Source: JBBSJZ01 sp041751935 (GTDB taxonomy: Bacteria > Planctomycetota > Planctomycetia > Pirellulales > Pirellulaceae). Taken from it: a stretch of DNA of 64,000 nucleotides. Where the stretch lies: contig JBGSIA010000206.1 of assembly GCA_041751935.1 (NCBI GenBank), forward strand, positions 1-64,000, in the 5' to 3' direction. The position numbers and the translations under genes were made by a program. The notes under the pieces were generated by a model. The model saw nothing but the letters and a program-made list of their open reading frames with translations, was not told where the DNA came from and did not search any database. This document shows positions 43,225-51,480 of the stretch, piece after piece. Position 1 is the stretch's first letter. Every line of letters starts with the position of its first letter.

Positions 43225-44742
43225 ATGCTAATCATCTACGGCACTGACGCTCCGATCAATCACTACCCGATCACCACCGTGACGATGATCGTGGTCAATA
43301 TTGCGGTTCACACGCTGATCGTGCTGACCGGCTACGACATGATGCCATGGATTCTCGCGTTCGGCGACGGGCTGCACCCGATCCAATGGCTTACTCACAA
43401 TTTTCTCCACATCAACTGGCTTCATTTGATTGGGAACATGCTGTTTCTCTGGCCATTTGGCTTGGTGGTTGAGGGCAAGCTTGGATGGTTCCGGATGCTA
43501 ATTTTTTACTTGTTGATCGGGAGCGGTCAGGGCATGTGCCAGCAAGTCATCATGCTGGCCAAAGATCCCATTGGCGATGCCGAGCACTTGACCGCGATCT
43601 TTGACAACCCCAACAGCCCTCTGGACGATGCGACACGCAAACGAGTCCGCGAGCAATTTCGACGCGACTTATTGGCCAAAGGATTTGGCGCTCTGGGAGC
43701 GTCAAGCGTGATCTTCGGGTTGCTCGCTGCCTGTGCGATATGGGCACCGGTAAATGAATTTAGCGTGTACGTTCGGTTGTGGTTGACCATCGGCGGTCTC
43801 TACGAATGGCCGATCCTAACCGTATCGGGGATCTTCTTTTTCAAAGAGTTCTTTGTGTTGTTGATCATGGGGATGCCGATGAGCAGCGAAGCGTTGCATT
43901 TGCTCGGATTCGTCGTTGGCGGCACAGTGGCACTCGTCTATCTTTACAACGGATTCGTTGATTGCGAAGGATTCGATTTGATTTCGCATTGGAGTGGCGA
44001 AAAATTTACTCCGAAACGAATCGTTCAGCGTGCGAGGCGCGAACGAGATGCCGAAGTGGGAGCGGCCAAACCCAAAGGGCCGCCACGAGCTGTTGTGCCG
44101 CAGTTGTCCCCGATTGCGAGTAAGCCTCTACCTGTCGCACCCGCCACAGCTCCATCTGCGATCAACCTGCCCACCGCCGTGCCTGGCAATCGCGGAGCAA
44201 CGTTTCCCCTGGTCGACTTGACGGCTGATCCAATGCTGCCGCCGATTGAACCTCAGCCGCTGTGTGCGTTGGCATCGATATCCGCTGGAATCGAAAGTGT
44301 TGACGAAGTTGAAGTTGTCGAGGCAATTGATGAATGCGTCGTCGTAGATATTGATGAAGACTTGACCGCTTTGGATAGCATCGAGTCTGCAATCGAGCGG
44401 CAAGACTTTAAGCGTGCTCTGCGCGAGCTTGTCGTCCGCCGCAAAGTGAATCCAGGGTTCATTGTCTCACCGGCCACTTTAGGTCGATTGGCAGAAGGTT
44501 TGCTTTCACGAGGTGATAGCAAGCCCGCGGTGTCTTTGCTGCTGATCGGTGCCCAGTCATACCACGAACATGCGGCGCGATGGAGAATTCGAGCGGCGCA
44601 GGTAGAATTGGCGATACATCAGAACGCAGTCAAAGCACTCGAATGTCTAAAGCGAATCGATCGCCAGACACTCACGCCCGAGACTCGCGAACACTTTGAC
44701 AAAGTATCAAAGATCGCGAGGCAGCAAATTGATTCAGCGTAA
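43225..44742 (+). CDS. Rhomboid-family intramembrane serine protease with C-terminal extension
   Basis: A 505-residue protein. ATG 43225 is chosen because the rhomboid core then begins at a normal distance (LIIYGTDAPINHYPITTVT); ATG 43126 would add 33 residues of doubtful sequence. Core motifs are HLIGNMLFL (H67, N71), the active-site GASSVIFG with nucleophile S160, and the partner H225 in EALHLLGFVVGG. Between residues ~110 and 155 there is a soluble loop insertion (LTAIFDNPNSPLDDATRKR..). After the last helix (~250) come a Pro-rich linker and a ~200-residue helical domain without a clear family. Rhomboids cleave transmembrane segments; substrate unknown. It converges with the zinc-ribbon gene, 5 bp apart. 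Confidence 0.88.
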   Translation: MLIIYGTDAPINHYPITTVTMIVVNIAVHTLIVLTGYDMMPWILAFGDGLHPIQWLTHNFLHINWLHLIGNMLFLWPFGLVVEGKLGWFRMLIFYLLIGSGQGMCQQVIMLAKDPIGDAEHLTAIFDNPNSPLDDATRKRVREQFRRDLLAKGFGALGASSVIFGLLAACAIWAPVNEFSVYVRLWLTIGGLYEWPILTVSGIFFFKEFFVLLIMGMPMSSEALHLLGFVVGGTVALVYLYNGFVDCEGFDLISHWSGEKFTPKRIVQRARRERDAEVGAAKPKGPPRAVVPQLSPIASKPLPVAPATAPSAINLPTAVPGNRGATFPLVDLTADPMLPPIEPQPLCALASISAGIESVDEVEVVEAIDECVVVDIDEDLTALDSIESAIERQDFKRALRELVVRRKVNPGFIVSPATLGRLAEGLLSRGDSKPAVSLLLIGAQSYHEHAARWRIRAAQVELAIHQNAVKALECLKRIDRQTLTPETREHFDKVSKIARQQIDSA

Positions 44743-44747
44743 CGACT

Positions 44748-45428
44748 TTAGGTTGCCTGGGGGCCTTTTCCTTCGAAGCCTTCACTCATCTCTTTCGGGT
44801 AGATTCGTTTCCCACCCCGGGTGGCATTGGATCGTGGCGAAGGGTCCCACGTCTTGGCATCACCTTCGGCAACGATTTGTTGTACATCGTCAACTTCGAG
44901 GTTGTGCAGTGCCGCCTGGTTGCGAATCTCACTATCGTAGACCTTTTGCAGCATTTCTTCCATGTGCTTTCGGGGCGGGGAGCCTTCTGGTAGCAGTATC
45001 GGTTGCTCGACTGACGTCCTGGCGCACGCCCGTAAATCATCGTAGATTCTGCGACGCTGCTCCTCGGGAATGTCAACTTCCCGGAACTCGACGATTTTGA
45101 ACCAGACTTCTTCCGACTCTACCGGTACAGGCATTGCTGGAGTCTCGTAGGGCTGCCCCAAAACAAATATCAAGACACCAGCGAGTGCCAATAGCATGAT
45201 TGCCCCGCCGACAGCGGCAGCAATGATCGGCAAATTCGAACCGGTTTCGCTAGCCGCCGTTTTCTTACCAGCACTTGATGTTTTCTGTGCCGCCGAAGGT
45301 CGCTGGGCAGCCTGTGGTTGATTGGGGTTAAAAACAGTCGTACATGAGGGACAACGCACGTTGGCCATCGCGGCGGGAACATTGAGCGAAGTACCGCATC
45401 CAGGACAGTTCACTCGTTGGATCGACAT
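44748..45428 (-). CDS. Zinc-ribbon single-pass membrane protein
   Basis: A 226-residue protein. An N-terminal zinc ribbon (CPGCGTSL-x14-RCPSC, four cysteines as two CxxC pairs; MJ0042/zf-like) is followed by a Gln/Ala/Ser/Lys linker, one hydrophobic helix (IIAAAVGGAIMLLALAGVLIFVL, about residues 68-92) and a soluble domain of ~130 residues with many Glu/Arg residues. No enzyme motif is seen. It lies 30 bp downstream of the PPK2 gene on the same strand and is probably cotranscribed. The ribbon side is likely cytoplasmic; function unknown. Confidence 0.78.
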   Translation of the reverse strand: MSIQRVNCPGCGTSLNVPAAMANVRCPSCTTVFNPNQPQAAQRPSAAQKTSSAGKKTAASETGSNLPIIAAAVGGAIMLLALAGVLIFVLGQPYETPAMPVPVESEEVWFKIVEFREVDIPEEQRRRIYDDLRACARTSVEQPILLPEGSPPRKHMEEMLQKVYDSEIRNQAALHNLEVDDVQQIVAEGDAKTWDPSPRSNATRGGKRIYPKEMSEGFEGKGPQAT

Positions 45429-45458
45429 AGTATTGCAGGTGGAGTTTTAGGGAATTCG

Positions 45459-46298
45459 TCAGGCGGTCGATTCAGCGGCCTCGCGATCATAAAGTGCGCG
45501 AATCTGGTCCACGTCAACCGACACCGCTGGCAATTGCGGATTCATCTTTTGCAGTGTATCCGAAACGATACCCGCCACGGCTGCATCACGATACCATTTT
45601 CGGTCCGCAGGAATCACGTACCATGGGGCGTGATCGGAATTGCACTTAACGAAGACGTCCTCGTATGCCTTGCGATAAGCTTCGGCTTTGTCACGTGCTT
45701 CGTAGTCACCGGCGTTCAGTTTCCAGTGCTTGTCCGGTTCGTCGAGGCGTGATTTAAAGCGTTCCAACTGTTCTTCAGGGCTGATGTGGAGATAGAACTT
45801 CAATATTGTTGTTCCAGCTTCGACTAACTGGTCTTCAAAATGATTGATCATTTCAAATCGCTTTTTCCATACTTTTTCTGGAATCAGCTTGTCGACCCGA
45901 ACGACTAACACGTCTTCGTAATGCGACCGGTTGAAAATAGAAACCATGCTTGCCGCCGGTGCGCATTTGTGAATTCGCCACAAGAAGTCGTGGGACCGCT
46001 CTTCCTCGGTTGGAACTTTAAAGGGATGCGTGCGGCAGCCCTGGGGATTCATTTGACCGAGCACCTTGCGAATCAACCCGTCTTTACCCGCGGCGTCAGG
46101 CGCCTGCAATACAATCAATAGCGACTGCTTCCCTTCAACAAACAATCGATACTGTAACTCTCGCATTTTCTGAATAGCATCATGCGTAAATTTTTTTGCT
46201 TCCTCCTTATCGGCAAAGGGGCCTTCGGTACTCGTATCAATCTTAGCAAGCCGAATGCGCCTACCGGGTTCGATTCGGTGAGATTTGTAAAAGTCCAT
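45459..46298 (-). CDS. Polyphosphate kinase 2 family protein (PPK2)
   Basis: A 279-residue protein with the PPK2 fold: Walker A APDAAGKDGLIRKVLG, then the lid/substrate region RSHDFLWRIHKCAP and FNRSHYEDVLVVRV with the Walker B-like motif. The C-terminal helices contain CNSDHAPWYVIPADRKWYRD, a PPK2 hallmark. These enzymes transfer phosphate between polyphosphate and AMP/ADP or GDP, making nucleoside di- or triphosphates. Length and spacing suit class I-III single-domain PPK2. Whether it favours ADP or AMP cannot be told from sequence. It lies among glycosyltransferase genes, with a zinc-ribbon gene downstream. Confidence 0.93.
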   Translation of the reverse strand: MDFYKSHRIEPGRRIRLAKIDTSTEGPFADKEEAKKFTHDAIQKMRELQYRLFVEGKQSLLIVLQAPDAAGKDGLIRKVLGQMNPQGCRTHPFKVPTEEERSHDFLWRIHKCAPAASMVSIFNRSHYEDVLVVRVDKLIPEKVWKKRFEMINHFEDQLVEAGTTILKFYLHISPEEQLERFKSRLDEPDKHWKLNAGDYEARDKAEAYRKAYEDVFVKCNSDHAPWYVIPADRKWYRDAAVAGIVSDTLQKMNPQLPAVSVDVDQIRALYDREAAESTA

Positions 46299-46365
46299 GA
46301 TGCAGCTCGTAAGAAAAGGATGGGTTGAGCCAATCGCCGCAAGTATAGCTTACCGAAAACGCCAT

Positions 46366-47592
46366 TCAACGCTCGACATGCTGTAAATCATCAGCCGCCT
46401 GGTAACTCTCTTCTCTAAATGTCTCTGGTTGTGTCCCAGCACATTGGGGCTTCCAAGGGCCTAATGCTTGCTCGGGAAACACGAGCAAGCGACGGACGGA
46501 GAAGTTCAAAAGCAATCCAAGGAATGTGGCAAGGAGTTTGGCTGCTGCGGGCACCATGGTCGTCAGCAGCCCCAACGTCATTGCCCAGTCGGCGAGACCA
46601 ATAACCAACACAGAAGCGGAATACATCCCCACTTCGCTCCAGCGTCCCCACTTGCATTGATGTCGGAAAATCAGCGTGATGCACATCCAATAGTTCAATG
46701 CGGCGGCAACCAAAAACGCGATGGGTGGCGACCAAACAATCGCGACGTTCGCCTGCAGTAATCCCAAAAAAACGACAAGGTTCGTAACGGCACACACGCC
46801 ACCGACAAACACGTACAGCAAGAATTGTAACGGTGCCGGTAAGCGATTGGCGTTGTAGCGAACGATGCAATACAAAGCGCGGAATCCATCACGAATGCCG
46901 ATCTTCTTGCCTTCTTCGTACGTGCGCCCCATGTAGGAAATGCCCATCTCCACTATCCGCACTCGACGCCCAGCGACTGCCGCGATCACCTCTGGTTCAA
47001 AGCCAAATCGTTTTTCATGAAGCGGCAACGACTGCACTAACTCACGACGAAAAACTTTGTAGCAAGTTTCCATGTCGGTCAGGTTCAAGTCGGTGAACAT
47101 GTTCGACAAAAAAGTGAGCAACTTATTGCCCATCGAGTGCCAAAAATAAAGAACGCGATGTGCACCTTGCGATAAAAATCTTGATCCAATCACCACATCC
47201 GCCTGGTCATTGATCAACGGTACCACCAATCGCAACAAATCATGCGGATCGTATTCTAAGTCCGCATCCTGGATCGCCACGAAGTCGCCTGTTGCGGCGC
47301 CGATTCCGGTATGTAGTGCTGCTCCTTTGCCTTGATTCACTTGATGCAATAATACCTGCACATTCTCGTATCGCTCGGCCAACTGGATGGCGATCTCACG
47401 GCCTCGATTCGTTGAGCAGTCATCGATAATGATGATTTCAAGATCGATCGTGTCGGTAGAGATCGATCGTACTCGCTCGACGCATTTTTCGAGCGTGGCA
47501 TCTTCGTTGAAGCTGGGTATCAATACGGTCAGTCGATACCGACGGGGCCAGCTTTCGTCAGAAAGGCTATCGAGAGTGCTTCGCTTGGTCAT
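46366..47592 (-). CDS. Family 2 glycosyltransferase fused to GtrA-like membrane domain
   Basis: A 408-residue fusion. The N-terminal ~265 residues are a dolichol-phosphate-mannose-synthase-like GT2 domain (LTVLIPSFNEDATLEKC, LEIIIIDDCSTN, VAIQDADLEYDPHDL, GSRFL, DMETCYKVFRREL). The C-terminal ~130 residues form four hydrophobic helices of the GtrA/PF04138 type (LLYVFVGGVCAVTNLVVFLGLL..). Enzymes with this pair load a sugar onto polyprenyl phosphate and flip it for use in the periplasm. It probably feeds a branching or O-antigen modification. It follows the GT-C-like membrane protein gene by 14 bp. Confidence 0.92.
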   Translation of the reverse strand: MTKRSTLDSLSDESWPRRYRLTVLIPSFNEDATLEKCVERVRSISTDTIDLEIIIIDDCSTNRGREIAIQLAERYENVQVLLHQVNQGKGAALHTGIGAATGDFVAIQDADLEYDPHDLLRLVVPLINDQADVVIGSRFLSQGAHRVLYFWHSMGNKLLTFLSNMFTDLNLTDMETCYKVFRRELVQSLPLHEKRFGFEPEVIAAVAGRRVRIVEMGISYMGRTYEEGKKIGIRDGFRALYCIVRYNANRLPAPLQFLLYVFVGGVCAVTNLVVFLGLLQANVAIVWSPPIAFLVAAALNYWMCITLIFRHQCKWGRWSEVGMYSASVLVIGLADWAMTLGLLTTMVPAAAKLLATFLGLLLNFSVRRLLVFPEQALGPWKPQCAGTQPETFREESYQAADDLQHVER

Positions 47593-47606
47593 GAAAAGTA
47601 GTGGAG

Positions 47607-49313
47607 TTATCGCATCGAACGATTTCGATACAGCCGAAAGATTCCGCGAGGTGATGAGACTTTCGCCAGTACAAACCGTTCGGCTAGTAGGAATTGCAGC
47701 GGTGTGCCCTCGATGAGGTTGTGGTCATTGTCGGAAGTTCCCGCAAGAAGTATGTAATCGATCCGAATACTATCGTCGTAGTCCAGCGATGACATGTCAA
47801 TCTCGAATGGCCGCAGATGAAACGAACCGAGACGTCGGTAAGGGTTCGACTCCGGTTTGAACTGAACGGGGAAATACGAATGCGCGGCTTGGTAGTTACT
47901 TAACAGCACTGACCGCTGACGAAGTGCTAGCAGTGCGTCAACGTGCCGTATTGGATCGACTCTCCGTATTCGTGTTCCACCACCGAGCCGTCCCCTTTTT
48001 TTCGGCGGGCCAATGCCTAAGAGAGTGTCCCCCGCTCGTAGTTCACCTGCGAGAGATTCTGCTTCGACAATTTCGGATGCGAAGGCGGAGTAACTGTAGA
48101 CATGCAATGCAAGTAAACCGACAGCAACAATCCAGCCAGAGGTACGAACCAATCTTTCGGCAAATCGGGAAATCGGACGTGTTAAGAACCACAAAATTAG
48201 TGTGAAGTAGGGATAGATCGCCAACCTAGGTTCGAGCACGCTTCCACCCGCAAGTTCATCTGGGGCGATAAAACATAGCGTGACGAAGCCGACAGTAAGC
48301 ATCAAGAAAACGTCTGCAGGATACAGACGCCGCTCCCGAATGCTCTCCTTGAGTAAACTCAAAGATGCCAACACAAACACGATCACTAAGGGGAGAGAAA
48401 ACAGAAACTCCCACCATGAAAACGAAACCAAGGTGCTTAGCGATAGCAAACGTCCGGCACGTTCCAAAGCATTGAGTCTGTTGCCGCTCTGTTCCAGCAG
48501 CGGTTCTGCCGATTGGCTACTGATGATGTATTCGGCGAGCAAAAGCAACGCCGGTATCAACGCCACCAGTATTGGGGCGGTTCGTCGAGCGAATACAACT
48601 GCGATGCGTCCATAATTTTTGTTCGATGAGGCGACATGGCCAAGCGGCGCTCTCACGTCCCAGTAGGATTGCCATGCCGCAATCGCGAAAATGGCAACTA
48701 GCAATGTAACTAACGATACTGGATGACAGAAATACGTTGCCAGCGAGATTAGCCCCAGACCAAAGATGTTCCAAGTCTGTTTCGATTGGCATCGCAAATA
48801 ATGTCCAATACCAAACAAGAAAAGAGCCAGGCTGAATACGAAATTATAGAATCCCATATGCAATGTGTAGCCATGCAAGAACGGGAAAACGAGTAACAAC
48901 GGGGCTGTGGAAAAGTTCCTTGTGTTATTGTCAGCTGAACTCTGGCCACTACCGATCACAAAAGAGTTTGCGGCATACGTCATTCCCAGCGGAACAAGCC
49001 CTATATAGATCGTGAGAAACAGTTTCTCGCCGAATTGCGGGCTTGATAGGAATGAAACAGAAGCGATAAACGTTTGGCTGAGCCAATTCGGGACAGCCAC
49101 CCAATGCACGCGATAGAGACCTGACGCCAAGCCAGGCTCTTGCAGTGCAAGCTCGGCCAACAACGCTGCATTATAAGCGTGGACTGGTCCATCCTGAGTT
49201 GGAAGCGGGGAAAACAGCCAGACGGGCAGCACATAAAGTGCAGCCAAGAGAAAAATTGGCCGGAGTTGTTTCAACGAAAGTCGTCCACGAGAAGCTTCAA
49301 TAAGCTCCTTCAC
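47607..49313 (-). CDS. Multi-spanning membrane glycosyltransferase-like protein (GT-C-like)
   Basis: A 568-residue protein from GTG 49313, overlapping the wbaP-like stop by 17 bp. About eleven hydrophobic segments cover residues 18-420. After the first helix a loop reads PLPTQDGPVHAYNAALLAELA: an acidic residue here is the hallmark of GT-C membrane glycosyltransferases that use polyprenyl-linked sugars. The ~130-residue C-terminus is soluble and possibly periplasmic. Substrate and linkage are not evident. Position between wbaP and the GT2-GtrA gene supports a role in glycan assembly with polyprenyl-phosphate sugars made by the next gene. Confidence 0.75.
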   Translation of the reverse strand: MKELIEASRGRLSLKQLRPIFLLAALYVLPVWLFSPLPTQDGPVHAYNAALLAELALQEPGLASGLYRVHWVAVPNWLSQTFIASVSFLSSPQFGEKLFLTIYIGLVPLGMTYAANSFVIGSGQSSADNNTRNFSTAPLLLVFPFLHGYTLHMGFYNFVFSLALFLFGIGHYLRCQSKQTWNIFGLGLISLATYFCHPVSLVTLLVAIFAIAAWQSYWDVRAPLGHVASSNKNYGRIAVVFARRTAPILVALIPALLLLAEYIISSQSAEPLLEQSGNRLNALERAGRLLSLSTLVSFSWWEFLFSLPLVIVFVLASLSLLKESIRERRLYPADVFLMLTVGFVTLCFIAPDELAGGSVLEPRLAIYPYFTLILWFLTRPISRFAERLVRTSGWIVAVGLLALHVYSYSAFASEIVEAESLAGELRAGDTLLGIGPPKKRGRLGGGTRIRRVDPIRHVDALLALRQRSVLLSNYQAAHSYFPVQFKPESNPYRRLGSFHLRPFEIDMSSLDYDDSIRIDYILLAGTSDNDHNLIEGTPLQFLLAERFVLAKVSSPRGIFRLYRNRSMR

Positions 49314-50820
49314 GCATTGCCACGGTTTTGATCGTACGAATCAATATGTAGAGATCGTACCAAGGTGACCAATTGCGAACATAAAACCTGTCAAAGCCAA
49401 CTCGTTCAGGATAGGTCGTGTTGTTGCGTCCAGAGATTTGCCACAGCCCGGTGATTCCAGGACGAACGCGGCGATAGGTATCGAACGCGTCGCCGTATTT
49501 CTCAATCTCCGCATCGACAATCGGACGTGGACCGACCAAACTCATTTCACCTCGCAGCACGTTGAGCAATTGAGGGAGTTCGTCCAAGCTGGATTTGCGA
49601 AGAAACGAACCAATGCAGGTGATTCGTGGATCGTTCTTGAGTTTGTGGTCCCGCTCCCATTCTTCTCGCAATTCGGGGTGGGCTGCAAGATACGTCTCCA
49701 AGACTTGATCAGCATTCTCGACCATTGTGCGGAACTTTAAACTCTTGAAATACTCTCCGCCAAGTCCAATGCGGCGGTGACCAAAAATAACGGGACCTTT
49801 TGAAGTGCATTTGACGGCAATGGCGATCGCTAACAAAAGCGGTAAAAGAGCAATCGAGACCAGTGACGCCAACAGTAAGTCAAACACTCGTTTAGTGGCT
49901 CGTTGCGACGGAATCAAGAGCCGCTCTCGCAAATGCACTCCCACAACTCCACCAAGATCGACGGGACTGCCCCATAGATTCGGCAATGTCGTGGATTCAT
50001 CGATCGCAAAAATTTGACGGAAATGCAAATCGTATTTGCGAGAGAAGCATTCCAGCGACATTTCACCAAGTGACTGGCGAGGGATGAATGCCCAGAACAC
50101 ATGGTTCTGTTTGCAGAAATCCGAAACATCGGAAAAGTTACCAAGGTATTCACATGGCTGTGCTTTGTCCGAATCGGCAGGAGCTTGCTCAGCAAACTGT
50201 CCCACCAGACGTACGCCAGGAAATTCGCTGCTGCGTAGCGCACGTTGGAGTTGAGGTAAGGCGACGATTGGACCAACAATCACCGCCGGATGCCCCCACC
50301 ATGACGCGTCTTGGCACAACCAACGAATGAATATGCGTAAGGGGAAAAGACTGAACATCACCAGTGTTGCCGATATCACCGATAACGGTAGGTAGGGCGA
50401 GGAGTCGCGTCCAATTACCATCGCAGCCGCAGTCGAACTGACACCGACGGCAATACTTGCAAAGACGGATCCACGAAGTTCACAAGCTGGGTGCAGACCC
50501 ACGCCGGGATAGAGGCCAAGCGAAGCGCCAACCATCAGCACCGTCAGTAAGAACTGGACAAGAAAAAAACCGAGACGGTGAATATCGGGAAAGTTAAAAA
50601 ATTGCACCACGCAGAAGGCGAGTAACACAGAAACGCTGACCGACAAGAAGTCACTGACAAACATAGGCATCGCTGTCCGCACTCCCTGCAGAAAATACTC
50701 ACGATCACTTGCTCGACGTTGCAAGGCTTCTCGTCGGCGGCCGCTACTAACGGCTTCTCCAATCGTCGTATCCGGAATTTTGATGGGGGCTAAATTAGGC
50801 GTTTGCGTCGTCGTTGACAT
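49297..50820 (-). CDS. wbaP: WbaP-type undecaprenyl-phosphate sugar-1-phosphate transferase
   Basis: A 507-residue membrane enzyme. ATG 50820 (MSTTTQTPNLAP) is preferred to an upstream start at 50877. The N-terminal half has four or five hydrophobic helices and an NAD-fold-like soluble domain (ISATLVMFSLFPLRIFI, WWGHPAVIVGP). The C-terminal ~190 residues are the bacterial sugar transferase catalytic domain (PF02397): KRVFDLLLASLVS, SKGPVIFGHRRIGLGG, the FKSLKFRTM motif, LRKSSLDELPQLLNVLRG-MSLVGPRP, and TGLWQISGRN. It would transfer a hexose-1-phosphate to undecaprenyl phosphate and start repeat-unit synthesis. The sugar is likely galactose or glucose; this cannot be told. Confidence 0.93.
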   Translation of the reverse strand: MSTTTQTPNLAPIKIPDTTIGEAVSSGRRREALQRRASDREYFLQGVRTAMPMFVSDFLSVSVSVLLAFCVVQFFNFPDIHRLGFFLVQFLLTVLMVGASLGLYPGVGLHPACELRGSVFASIAVGVSSTAAAMVIGRDSSPYLPLSVISATLVMFSLFPLRIFIRWLCQDASWWGHPAVIVGPIVALPQLQRALRSSEFPGVRLVGQFAEQAPADSDKAQPCEYLGNFSDVSDFCKQNHVFWAFIPRQSLGEMSLECFSRKYDLHFRQIFAIDESTTLPNLWGSPVDLGGVVGVHLRERLLIPSQRATKRVFDLLLASLVSIALLPLLLAIAIAVKCTSKGPVIFGHRRIGLGGEYFKSLKFRTMVENADQVLETYLAAHPELREEWERDHKLKNDPRITCIGSFLRKSSLDELPQLLNVLRGEMSLVGPRPIVDAEIEKYGDAFDTYRRVRPGITGLWQISGRNNTTYPERVGFDRFYVRNWSPWYDLYILIRTIKTVAMREGAY

Positions 50821-51305
50821 GGCTCGAAGTTGTTTTGCTAGTGTGGCCCTTGCAAGCTGACAGTTGTCGATGCTCACTCAGGCGGATGTACGTCATGTAG
50901 GGGGCAGGTCAATGATTCGATCACGGGCGAGGCAGAACAATTGGCACCGTTTTGTTGACGAACGGTATTTAATGATCTACGGTTTCAGGGCGAGTCGTCG
51001 GATTGGGGATGGATAAGACGGTCGCGTTAATACGGCCATTTTCAGCGGTAAAAACCCCGCCGATTGGTGCCATGTTATCGTGACCACGATGCGAGGGAAC
51101 CTTAATCTTGATAATTTGAGTAAAATGTTTGGTCGGGTAATTGCTACAACTTTCAAAACAGTTAATGGCAGACAATTGACCTCAGCCGGAGCACGACTAT
51201 TTCGATGGTCATCGCAATTCCGTGTTGATAAAAGTGGACTGAGAGTGCGTCCGCAAGATTCGAATCCACTTGATTCCAAGGGAACTCAGAGTCACCGAAA
51301 ATTTC

Positions 51306-51334
51306 TTGACATGCACTAAAGGGAAGTGTCTATT
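51306..51334 (+). promoter_or_regulatory. Promoter-like element facing the wzc-like gene
   Basis: A perfect -35 TTGACA (51306-51311), a 17-bp spacer and TCTATT (51329-51334, four of six consensus bases). Transcription would start near 51341 and run antisense to the 3' end of the wzc-like gene. No gene on the plus strand follows. It could be chance. Confidence 0.3.
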
Positions 51335-51436
51335 TGATCACTTTTCCGTTTGAATGAAAAGCAGGGGACGCCGATTAGCGAACTGGCGAAACTTAGGCGA
51401 ACTTTACCGCCCACTTGCGGCTAACTGCCCTGCCAG

Positions 51437-51454
51437 TCGGCGGAATTTCGCCGA
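51437..51454 (-). terminator. Possible hairpin after the wzc-like gene
   Basis: TCGGCG (51437-51442) pairs with CGCCGA (51449-51454) around GAATTT, some 27 bases downstream of the wzc-like stop on the minus strand. No T-run follows, so a terminator role is uncertain. Confidence 0.3.
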
Positions 51455-51480
51455 ACTGGGATTCCCGCATCAACTTGGCT

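Larger units (their letters stand above)
50878..51480. other. 600-bp gap between wbaP-like and wzc-like genes
   Basis: No credible gene is found; short open frames have no ribosome-binding site or family features. The minus strand carries the end of the wzc-like transcript and must hold the promoter for the wbaP-like gene, but no clear -35/-10 pair was found. A promoter-like plus-strand element occurs at 51306-51334 and a short hairpin at 51437-51454. Confidence 0.5.
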
